A DNA stretch of 43,881 nt from Hadarchaeum sp964343275. Its GTDB lineage: Archaea; Hadarchaeota; Hadarchaeia; Hadarchaeales; Hadarchaeaceae. Shown in pieces: positions 1 through 6,934 of this stretch; the stretch's first letter is position 1, and each line of letters opens with the position of its first letter. The position numbers were made by a program, and so were the translations under genes. The notes beneath the pieces were generated by a model. That model did no database searches, was not told the DNA's origin, and saw only the letters and a list, made by a program, of their open reading frames with translations. Location: the NCBI GenBank assembly GCA_964343275.1, contig CAYFIY010000011.1, positions 1 to 43,881 on the forward strand. The letters run 5' to 3'.

Positions 1-2
1 AT

Positions 3-599
3 CGCCCGGCCTTGAAGAGATTATGTAGAATACTAAAAGAAATTTCCAACCAGCGTTCTATCCTCGTATTACCTGGTGGAGGCAGATTTGCGAATTTTGT
101 CCGCCATAACCAAGGACCGCAGCGGCTATCTGACAGAACATCCCACATGATGGCGATATTCGGCATGGACATCTTTGGATATAAACTTCATGACCTCATC
201 GAGGGATCAAGACTGGCGAGATCGTTGAAAAGGGTTGGGTCAAGGAGATGCTCGATATTTCTACCGTTCAAGGAGCTGAGGAACTGCAACGAGCTCGAGC
301 CTTCGTGGGATGTGACCTCGGATTCAATCGCAGCTTGGACGGCGGGAGAGATTGGTTGCAAGAAGCTCGTCTTGGTGAAATCAGTTGATGGCATTTTCCA
401 TCGGAGAAAGCTCCTAGTTTCAATATCGGCTCGAGACCTAAAGAAAATAAAACAAACAGTGGTCGATCTAAAGCTGCCTCAGATTTTGGAAAAACATCGT
501 ATAACATGCTGGATAGTAAGCGGGAAATATCCTGAGCGAATAGAGGCCGCTATTGAAGGAAAAAAAGCGATCAGCACGGTCATCTTACCGGAGGTTTAG
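3..599 (+). CDS. mfnE: MfnE-like amino-acid-kinase-fold protein (5' end off the window)
   Basis: The frame is open to the left edge, so the N-terminal lysine/glycine part of the fold is missing. What remains has the nucleotide-binding loop LPGGGRF followed by FVRHNQ, then RLSDRTSHMMAIFGMD and LVLVKSVDGIF, an order typical of the archaeal amino-acid-kinase-like family. In methanogens MfnE phosphorylates the aminomethyl-furanmethanol phosphate precursor of methanofuran. That function is inferred here from family resemblance. The stop overlaps nothing, but a GGAGGT ribosome-binding site for the next gene lies inside its last codons, so the two genes are co-translated. Methanofuran synthesis agrees with the C1 genes further on. 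A different small-molecule kinase of the same fold is possible. Confidence 0.68.
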   Translation, partial: RPALKRLCRILKEISNQRSILVLPGGGRFANFVRHNQGPQRLSDRTSHMMAIFGMDIFGYKLHDLIEGSRLARSLKRVGSRRCSIFLPFKELRNCNELEPSWDVTSDSIAAWTAGEIGCKKLVLVKSVDGIFHRRKLLVSISARDLKKIKQTVVDLKLPQILEKHRITCWIVSGKYPERIEAAIEGKKAISTVILPEV

Positions 600-600
600 C

Positions 601-1317
601 GTGAGGATAATCCCAGTCATCGATCTAATGGACGGGAAAGTGGTACACGCCGTGAGAGGACAGCGGAAAAAATACAAACCACTACAAAGTGTGCTCGTCG
701 ATACCTACGATTCGATAAAGGTGGCGCTGGCCTTCGAAAGTCTGGGCCTGGGAGAGCTATATATCGCAGATTTGGATATGATACGTTTGGCAGGACAAAA
801 CTTGGATGCAGTTGAGCGAATAGCGTCAAAGACCAAGCTAAGGCTAATGGTGGACGCAGGATTTAGGCTGGCAAAAGACATCAACGGCTATATCAAGAAT
901 GGGGTCGAGAAAATTGTGCTCGCCACAGAAACGCTAGATAATTTTGGTGAGATCAGAAGGGTCATCTCCAAACATAACATGCGGGTCGTGGCCAGCATCG
1001 ACTTAAAGTTCGGAAAGGTGGTCGGCAAATCTAAGGCGATGCGATTGCCGCTGGATGAACTCATCGGTAAGTTTGAGGACGAAGGTGCAGCCGAGATATT
1101 GTTGTTGAGCTTAGATAGAGTAGGCGCCTCTCGAGGTCCTGACTACGAGACCTTAGGAAAGACGTTGAATCAAGCAAACGTACCTGTAATCGTAGGCGGA
1201 GGTGTAAGGAACATGGCTGATGTTAGACGATTGGAAAAAAAAGGAGCAGCGGGAGCTCTAGTCGCAACAGCGCTCCACAGTGGCTTAATCAATAAAGATG
1301 ATCTTGACCTCTGTTAA
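601..1317 (+). CDS. HisA-like TIM-barrel protein (COG1411 type)
   Basis: A protein of about 238 residues resembling phosphoribosylformimino-AICAR isomerase (HisA). It shows the N-terminal VIDLMDGKVVHAVRG strand, VDAGFR in mid-barrel and the phosphate-binding IVGGGVRN near the C-terminus. The GTG at 601 was chosen because GGAGGT lies 6 bases upstream and the homologous strand (RIIPVIDL) begins immediately; an upstream ATG at 553 in the same frame would add residues translated from the preceding gene. COG1411 proteins are HisA relatives of unknown reaction that occur mainly in organisms making methanofuran and tetrahydromethanopterin. The MfnE-like neighbour supports a cofactor role rather than histidine synthesis. 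No other his gene is in the window. Confidence 0.72.
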   Translation: MRIIPVIDLMDGKVVHAVRGQRKKYKPLQSVLVDTYDSIKVALAFESLGLGELYIADLDMIRLAGQNLDAVERIASKTKLRLMVDAGFRLAKDINGYIKNGVEKIVLATETLDNFGEIRRVISKHNMRVVASIDLKFGKVVGKSKAMRLPLDELIGKFEDEGAAEILLLSLDRVGASRGPDYETLGKTLNQANVPVIVGGGVRNMADVRRLEKKGAAGALVATALHSGLINKDDLDLC

Positions 1318-1450
1318 CAGAAAACAGAAACGCTCGCTTCTAGGTAGAATCATGTAGTGTTAGGGGTCCGAATACTGTCCTCAGCTTTATACATTTCAAG
1401 AAGCCATTCGGACATTTTATTAAGATGTTTTAAAGAAATCTCAGATACAC

Positions 1451-2017
1451 TTATTTTTTCTTCAGTTTTGGGATGAGCATAGGAACTTTCTTTTGATAAT
1501 TTTTATAAACATTGCCAAATTCTCTTATCAATTCCTGCTCTTCTTTTTTTGATATTATGTAGAGGAGAATCAGTAAGAATGGAGTAAATAACAATGCATA
1601 CAGAGCAGAAAAAATAAAACACATGCCAATATGTGTAATAATCCAACCAAGATACATGGGGTGTCTTACTTTTGAATAAATTCCTATTGTAACGAGTTTT
1701 TCTGCATAATGGGTTTCTGCCGCTTTAAGACCTAGAGTTATCACTCCCTCTATTGAAATCCAAGATCCAATTAAAACCAAAAGTACAGAAATTAAAGTCA
1801 GAAAAAGTGATATAACGAAACTTGGCTGGGGAGAAACCCATAGTCCTATTATTACCAAGAACTGCATCGTTCCAGAAATAGTTCCATAAATTTTTCCAAC
1901 CCGGATTCCTTTTTCTTTTCCATATTTTTTCTTAAATTTTGTGTGTTCAACTGATATAAAGTGAAGAAGTATTGCTAAAAAAATAAGAACAATAAAAATC
2001 CAAAACCAAACATACAT
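1451..2017 (-). CDS. isoprenylcysteine carboxyl methyltransferase-like membrane protein
   Basis: 188 residues with four to five hydrophobic segments. The family signature VRHPMYLGWI is followed about 50 residues later by EEQELIREFG, NVYKNYQKKVP and a C-terminal Lys-rich tail. This matches the ICMT/PEMT group of membrane SAM-dependent methyltransferases, in which the conserved RHP and EE motifs line the active site. Substrates in prokaryotes vary and cannot be named here. The gene is markedly AT-rich (many AAA, ATA and TTT codons) compared with its neighbours, and it stands alone between unrelated genes with untidy AT-rich flanks, so recent acquisition is plausible. The ATG start has no strong ribosome-binding site visible beyond a weak GAGGGGG upstream. 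Confidence 0.75.
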   Translation of the reverse strand: MYVWFWIFIVLIFLAILLHFISVEHTKFKKKYGKEKGIRVGKIYGTISGTMQFLVIIGLWVSPQPSFVISLFLTLISVLLVLIGSWISIEGVITLGLKAAETHYAEKLVTIGIYSKVRHPMYLGWIITHIGMCFIFSALYALLFTPFLLILLYIISKKEEQELIREFGNVYKNYQKKVPMLIPKLKKK

Positions 2018-2338
2018 TTTTTCCCCCTCGATATATTATTTATTAAAGCACAATAACTTTACCTAGAATCTAATGAGCCAGAATGTTTTGTTCTAGAGAT
2101 GATTTTCCATAATATTCTGGATAGCACAAACTGAATTCCAACTCTTAATGTCTTACGGAACCTCAAAAACTGCTGGAGCATTTTAATTCGTTGCAAAAAA
2201 AATACTAAAAAAAATGTAATATGATCATCCAAGAATGACCGTAAGAGTCTGGAGAGAAATGGGTTATCTCTACCGAACGGAGCATGATCAAGTTAATTAT
2301 TGAACTCTACCAAAAAATTAACGGATCCCAGCGCAAAC
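2018..2338. other. intergenic region, no gene recognised
   Basis: AT-rich spacer with runs of A and several short broken frames. A short frame around 2234-2340 encodes a few dozen residues interrupted by stops; I could not relate it to any family. No tRNA, repeat array or terminal inverted repeats were seen. It may be remnant sequence from insertion of the adjacent AT-rich methyltransferase gene, but this is not demonstrated. Confidence 0.4.
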
Positions 2339-3529
2339 TCATCTAAAAATATCGTACACCCTATCCGCGGTCTTGTAAGCATCTACAATTAAACTCCCCC
2401 TATCCATGCCAAAATTCAGCATGCTACAAATGGGCCTACCTTTTTTGACCGTGGAACCCTTTCGAGGGATATCTACAATTTGCGAGAGCCTACCCAGGTC
2501 CGGAGTTTTCACATCTTCCTTAGCGTATAGGATGAGCTTCGCCGAAAAGCCCTTTGACCTCCCGTACTTGCACAACTCACCGCCGCAGGCTCGGATATGT
2601 TCCCTCAAGAGATTTATACTCAGAAGGCCCTCCACACAGTCGATAGTATTCTGAAATCTTGGGTTTACTTCAATCAGATATGGTTTATCTGAGAGGACGA
2701 AATCGACGCCGATTGACCCAATCATCCCAATCTCGGTGCAGAGTGATTTTGAGTATTCCGTGATTTTATTGGATAATTCTCGTTTAACGGTCAAAGGTAT
2801 TATGTTGCCGCAGTATCCAAAAGGACCAGAAACACCCAACCGCTTGTCCCCTATTATCTGCCTATTGATGGTAAGACACCTTGCCTCTTTCCCGTTTGAA
2901 AGGACAGACGCACTAGCATCGATTCCTCGAACCAACTGCTGAACGTATAGGGTCCTATTATCTCCAGCTGATAGAATCTGGCTAAAAAAAATTTCAAGAT
3001 CACCCTGAGACCTAACTAGTCTTACATTAATTCCGCCACCGCCAAAGGCTGGTTTAAGGACTACAGGGTATCCGATATCATTGGCGGCTTTTATAGCCTC
3101 ATCCGGCTTTCGTACCAACTTAGTTTTAGGGTATGGTATGCCAAGCCCGTCAGCCATCTGGAACAGTCTTTTCTTGTCTTTGCAAAACTCCATTTGGGTG
3201 GTTTTATTTCCAATTATCTTAGCTAGCCCCCCAAGTTTTTTTACATGCTCAGGGTTATGTTCCATACCGGAGGTTAGTATGATCGCATCAACCTCATAAC
3301 TCTCAAGCGCCCTGAGAGAAAGCTCGAAAAGACTAGACTGTCCGAATTCTCCGAAAGGATCCTCTGGCTTTAGCGGCTTCACCGAAAATAGTACGTCGGC
3401 ATAGGGAACCAAATCGACGTCCCCAAAATAGTCCACAGCAATTGTTCTTAGGCCTAGAGCCTTCGCCGATTTCACGATGGGTCTAGTATTGACCCCAACC
3501 ACCAAAACTGAGCTTGGCAAAGATGTCAT
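2339..3529 (-). CDS. ATP-grasp carboligase (COG2232-like)
   Basis: 396 residues. An N-terminal Rossmann-like preATP domain (SSVLVVGVNTRPIVKSAK, then VDYFGDVDL) precedes the ATP-grasp core: GYPVVLKPAFGGGGINVRL for the lysine and glycine-rich loop, and IGVDFVLSDKPYLIEVNPR for the metal-binding Glu/Asn. The fold joins a carboxylate to an amine using ATP. Relatives in methanogens and in tetrahydromethanopterin-using methylotrophs are annotated as predicted ATP-dependent carboligases and are suspected cofactor-biosynthesis enzymes; tyramine-glutamate ligase MfnD belongs to the same superfamily. The surrounding C1-cofactor genes favour such a role, but the substrate is unknown. The ATG at 3529 starts right at the conserved strand. 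Confidence 0.72.
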   Translation of the reverse strand: MTSLPSSVLVVGVNTRPIVKSAKALGLRTIAVDYFGDVDLVPYADVLFSVKPLKPEDPFGEFGQSSLFELSLRALESYEVDAIILTSGMEHNPEHVKKLGGLAKIIGNKTTQMEFCKDKKRLFQMADGLGIPYPKTKLVRKPDEAIKAANDIGYPVVLKPAFGGGGINVRLVRSQGDLEIFFSQILSAGDNRTLYVQQLVRGIDASASVLSNGKEARCLTINRQIIGDKRLGVSGPFGYCGNIIPLTVKRELSNKITEYSKSLCTEIGMIGSIGVDFVLSDKPYLIEVNPRFQNTIDCVEGLLSINLLREHIRACGGELCKYGRSKGFSAKLILYAKEDVKTPDLGRLSQIVDIPRKGSTVKKGRPICSMLNFGMDRGSLIVDAYKTADRVYDIFR

Positions 3530-3679
3530 ATCGTTGACCGTATCGGAGTTTCACTTATGAGAAATTCAAACTTATGGTTGAGTAAATAGGGCCATTATTT
3601 TTTGCGGAAATGAATTTTAAGCACCTACGAAATATAATTTTTACTCCATCAACGAGCGTCCAGTGACGAACACCATCAT

Positions 3680-4453
3680 CTAAAATTCAACTCGCATCGG
3701 ATTAGTGTAAACATTGAGCCTCCTGCCTCTGATGAAGCCGATCAGTGTCAGCCTACTAAGCTCGGCAGCGAGGATACCGGACTGCAGGGGGGCAGCTTTC
3801 GAAGCAATGAGAGGTATCCCTGCTCTGGCACATTTTACCGCGATATCGGCTGATAGCCTACCAGTGGAGGCCAAGAAGCTGTTTTTAAATTGTAAACCAT
3901 GTATGAGTCCTCCCCCGATGACTTTATCAACCGCGTTATGCCTACCGACGTCCTCCATATAGAGCTTCGAGACCCCGCCACGGGTGTACAAGGCAGCTGC
4001 GTGGGTGCCCCCTGTTTTCCTGAATACGTTCGATAATGAAAAGAGTGATCGCAGAGCCTTGAAAATTGTGATTGCTCTGAATTTCACCGAAAAATTAGAT
4101 TTGGGTAAGTTCAACTTATCCAAAAGCCTAATAACGTCGCCCGATGCGCCGCATGCAGTAGGAACAATATTCGTAGTTCCTGGTGATTCGAAATGAATTT
4201 CTCTTTTCAACTTCAGATAAACATTTTTTCCCTTGTTGCTGATACCATCGATATCCTTAAGATTGTCAACGATACCATGCCCGAACAAGTGGCCTAGAGC
4301 TAACTCACGGACATTATTGGGACTTGCCGTTAGAGTTACGAAGTGAACTCCATTGATGAAAATATTGACGAGCCTATCGACTGCAACCAAGTCCAACTTC
4401 TCGACCTTGCCCTTGTCGAGGTTTATTTCTAAAATTTTTTTCTTACCTATCAA
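3680..4453 (-). CDS. fdhD: FdhD-family sulfur carrier for formate dehydrogenase
   Basis: 257 residues from a TTG start. FdhD moves sulfur from a cysteine desulfurase to the molybdenum or tungsten bis-guanine-dinucleotide cofactor of formate dehydrogenases. Family signatures are clear: MEDVGRHNAVDKVIGGGL, STGRLSADIAVK, AGIPLIASKAAPLQSG, TLIGFIRG and a terminal NVYTNP. The catalytic loop reads TACGASG, so Cys101 is kept but the second position of the usual C-x-x-C is serine. E. coli FdhD uses both cysteines, the first being the more critical. The gene is in line with mer and cooC downstream of the cooC promoter. It implies a Mo/W formate or formylmethanofuran dehydrogenase elsewhere, consistent with mobA, mobB and moeA in this window. 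Confidence 0.87.
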   Translation of the reverse strand: MIGKKKILEINLDKGKVEKLDLVAVDRLVNIFINGVHFVTLTASPNNVRELALGHLFGHGIVDNLKDIDGISNKGKNVYLKLKREIHFESPGTTNIVPTACGASGDVIRLLDKLNLPKSNFSVKFRAITIFKALRSLFSLSNVFRKTGGTHAAALYTRGGVSKLYMEDVGRHNAVDKVIGGGLIHGLQFKNSFLASTGRLSADIAVKCARAGIPLIASKAAPLQSGILAAELSRLTLIGFIRGRRLNVYTNPMRVEF

Positions 4454-4560
4454 AAGAGATCCCTAAGTTAATTTTTTTTAAATTCCTTTACTCAATATTT
4501 TTAGATTTCCGATAATCGGCTTTATGTAGGACTCGCCTAGGCCAATTTTCAAAACAATCA

Positions 4561-5550
4561 CTACTGAAACTTGGGCATTATTTCATTTCGAATTATGTCG
4601 ATCGCAGCGGATGGTTCCGGTCCTAGCGGCGATCCCATGACGAACTGGGTCACATGCATCGCTGAGAGTTCCGAAATCTTTTTTATGCATTCAGCTGGAG
4701 TGCCATAGACAGAAAAAGTGTCCAGCATCTTCTCTGTAACTGCTGCAGCAGCTTTATCGAACTTACCTTTACCCAGTTCTTCCTTGACCAGAGACACTTC
4801 ACCAACCGATATGTCGTGACGTTTGAGCACCGCTTCCGAGGTCGAGGAAACTATGAAAGCCACGACGGGCTTTGCAGCCTCCACCGCTTTAGTGTGGGAG
4901 CTGGCGACAGAAAATGAAGTATATGTAGCGATATCAAGAACCTCCATCTTCCGCTCAGCTATCTTGACCCCTTTGGCTATCTCCGTGACAGCATGGCCCA
5001 AGTCGATGGGATTGGAGGCATTAACTAGAACCCCATCTCCGACTTTACCCGCAAACATCAATAGCTTAGGACCTTGAGCACCCACGTAAATCGGTAATCG
5101 ATGACTTGGTTTGAAGTTCAACTTTGTATTTCTAAGTTTGAAAAACTCTCCTTCGAAGTTAACGGCTTCTCCATCCAAAAGCTTTCGGATTATCATGATC
5201 TCCTCGTTTATCGCCCTGATTGGTTTTTTAAACTCGATGCCAAGAGAATCTAAGACGGTCCTGTCTCCTGCTGCGATGCCAAAAGTCGCTCTCCCTCCCG
5301 ACATCTCATCAATCGATGCGATGGAAGAAGCAGCGGCTGCAGGGTGCACCAGAAATGGGTTCGTCGCTCCCGGTCCGAGGATTATTTTTTTGGTGGCTGT
5401 TGCTATCGATGCGAGGGTGACATATACGTTTCTGTTGTTGTAGTGATCGGTAACCCAGCAGTATTCGATCCCGGCATCCTCTGCCTTCTTGGCGAGGTCG
5501 ACTATCTTGTTAATGGGCTTGTACGGCACAAATTCGATTCCGAACTTCAC
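4561..5550 (-). CDS. mer: 5,10-methylenetetrahydromethanopterin reductase, F420-dependent
   Basis: 329 residues, the usual Mer length. Mer reduces methylene-H4MPT to methyl-H4MPT with reduced F420, giving the methyl group that Cdh condenses to acetyl-CoA. The start MKFGIEFVPYKPINKIV, the VTDHYNNRNVY segment, LGPGATNPFLVHPA, DEMSGGRATFGIAAGD and IYVGAQGPK follow the Mer pattern closely within the luciferase-like F420 superfamily. The non-prolyl cis-peptide bulge region (GPGATNP) is present. The gene overlaps the 3' end of cooC by 4 bp, so the two are translationally coupled. This ties the methyl branch to CODH maturation and makes a generic F420 oxidoreductase a less likely assignment. Confidence 0.88.
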   Translation of the reverse strand: MKFGIEFVPYKPINKIVDLAKKAEDAGIEYCWVTDHYNNRNVYVTLASIATATKKIILGPGATNPFLVHPAAAASSIASIDEMSGGRATFGIAAGDRTVLDSLGIEFKKPIRAINEEIMIIRKLLDGEAVNFEGEFFKLRNTKLNFKPSHRLPIYVGAQGPKLLMFAGKVGDGVLVNASNPIDLGHAVTEIAKGVKIAERKMEVLDIATYTSFSVASSHTKAVEAAKPVVAFIVSSTSEAVLKRHDISVGEVSLVKEELGKGKFDKAAAAVTEKMLDTFSVYGTPAECIKKISELSAMHVTQFVMGSPLGPEPSAAIDIIRNEIMPKFQ

Positions 5551-6320
5551 GCCAATCCGATCCTCTCAACGATTTTTTTTACGGCGGCAAGTGCTGGGTT
5601 GTCAAGCGGCAGCTCAATCATGGATTTTCCCTTAAGATTAAATTCTTGGATGACCTTGTCCTCAGGGATCGCGCCAGCTAACTCGATCCCGAACTCAATT
5701 GAAATTTTCAGGATCATGTTCTCCATCACATGTGAGGACCTGTTGCCCACTAAATATACCTTTTTAAAATCGATGCGGACTTCCTTGGCCAGTTCTTTAA
5801 TCCTTTTGGCGGTTTGAAAGCCCAAAGCGCTTGGATCAGTAACTATGACCATTATGTCAACGCCGCGGTCAGTTCTCCTACTCAGATGCTCAAGCCCCGC
5901 CTCCATATCAATCACCGTTAAATCATAATTTTTTGACAGAGTGTCGATGATATCGGTGAGAAAATCATTTACTGCGCAATAACAGCCGGCCCCCTCTGTC
6001 CTACCGATGGTCATGATATCGAAGCCCCGAGTTTCCTCAAGCACTTCGAAAATGCGAGACTCCAGCAGGTCTTTCTTTATCATCGTAGGCAGAACCTCAC
6101 CCTTATCAAGCTCCTTTTTGAAGTTGCTCAACGCTTCTCCGACTGTTTTGGTCACCGGAAAACCAAGTACGTTGGACAAGTTAGAATCCGGATCCGCATC
6201 TATGGCCAAAATACTCCGATTTCCACTCTCACTCAGTACCTTAATCATCAACGCAGCTAGGGAAGTTTTACCTGTTCCCCCTTTCCCCGAAACCGCTAAG
6301 ACTAACCCTTTTTTTTCCAT
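5547..6320 (-). CDS. cooC: CooC-type CODH nickel-insertion ATPase
   Basis: 257 residues of the SIMIBI class MinD/ParA-like ATPases. The deviant P-loop SGKGGTGKTS occupies residues 11-20, the switch region has AIDADPDSNLSN, and GRTEGAGCYCAVND carries the paired cysteines (C-Y-C) that bind metal at the dimer interface in CooC. VIDMEAGLEHLSRRT follows as Walker-B-like segment. CooC uses ATP to deliver nickel to the C-cluster of CO dehydrogenase. The gene is first of a minus-strand unit cooC-mer-fdhD and is divergent from the zinc-ribbon gene and cdhABCDE, a context that supports the name. The ATG at 6320 follows a purine-rich stretch. Confidence 0.88.
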   Translation of the reverse strand: MEKKGLVLAVSGKGGTGKTSLAALMIKVLSESGNRSILAIDADPDSNLSNVLGFPVTKTVGEALSNFKKELDKGEVLPTMIKKDLLESRIFEVLEETRGFDIMTIGRTEGAGCYCAVNDFLTDIIDTLSKNYDLTVIDMEAGLEHLSRRTDRGVDIMVIVTDPSALGFQTAKRIKELAKEVRIDFKKVYLVGNRSSHVMENMILKISIEFGIELAGAIPEDKVIQEFNLKGKSMIELPLDNPALAAVKKIVERIGLA

Positions 6321-6440
6321 ATTGTGGCCTCTTCAATAAAAATGGACCATTATAATTAAAAAATGTGTGGTCGTCGCCGCCTAACCATCCATATTTATTA
6401 TCTGAAAAACACTAATAGAATTAGGGCTTGGTAGGTACTA

Positions 6441-6719
6441 ATGGATCGATGCCCAGGTATCAGAAGTTTAACACAACCGAGCATAATAATAAGAAGTTGT
6501 CCATCCTGTGGTGGTGATGTTGAGTTCTTTGAGTACGAGACCGAAACAAAGTGTCCCGAGTGCGATAAACTGATGCATAAGGAAGCTACTTCCTCATGCG
6601 TTACATGGTGCCAATACGCCTCGAAATGCATAGATGATCTAAAAAACAGGAAAATCATACTTCCCGCTGCGGCAGATGAACTTGAGAAAATAGCAAAAAC
6701 AAAGAATGGTGGATACTAA
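6441..6719 (+). CDS. small zinc-ribbon protein next to cdh operon
   Basis: 92 residues. C-P-S-C at residues 20-23 and C-P-E-C at 38-41 form a probable zinc ribbon, and a third cysteine group, CVTWCQYASKC, follows. The C-terminus is a charged helix. I do not recognise an assigned function. The position, directly between cooC and cdhA on the cdh strand and about 215 bp from cdhA, suggests an accessory role in Cdh assembly or redox/metal handling; this is inference. An ATG at 6441 is preceded by GGTAGGTACTA, which holds a plausible GGTAGG-type ribosome-binding site. An alternative later start would remove only the first unstructured residues. Confidence 0.65.
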   Translation: MDRCPGIRSLTQPSIIIRSCPSCGGDVEFFEYETETKCPECDKLMHKEATSSCVTWCQYASKCIDDLKNRKIILPAAADELEKIAKTKNGGY

Positions 6720-6849
6720 AACATCTTTTGTTCGTTAATATCCGTAAGTTGATTATTAAAATCATGAACAAGAGATAAATATCGTTAAATTCTCATCAAA
6801 TTTTTTATCATCTACGCCAAAACTGAGAATTTTGAACTCATGTATCCCA

Positions 6850-6875
6850 ATTTTTGATAATCACAACAAGGTTAA
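6850..6875 (+). promoter_or_regulatory. 26-bp element upstream of cdhA, shared with moeA
   Basis: The segment contains TAATCACAACAAGGTTAA and matches 25 of 26 positions of the element at 38739-38764 (opposite strand) upstream of moeA. It ends 59 bp before the cdhA ATG and abuts TTAATTTAA, a likely TATA box, so a bound protein would touch the BRE/TATA region. The ends (TAATC and GGTTA) form a weak dyad. Confidence 0.7.
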
Positions 6876-6934
6876 TTTAAGTCAAAACACGACATCATAT
6901 CATATTAAGAATAGTAAGATAGACCGGGAACAAC

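Noticed and set aside
1350..1415. 21-codon minus-strand frame MSEWLLEMYKAED... downstream of the ICMT-like gene
   Set aside because: Looks coding-like and continues a shifted frame from the end of the methyltransferase, but it is too short to support as a gene or frameshift.
2234..2343. Broken frame before the ATP-grasp gene as a transposase remnant
   Set aside because: No transposase motif or inverted repeats could be recognised.
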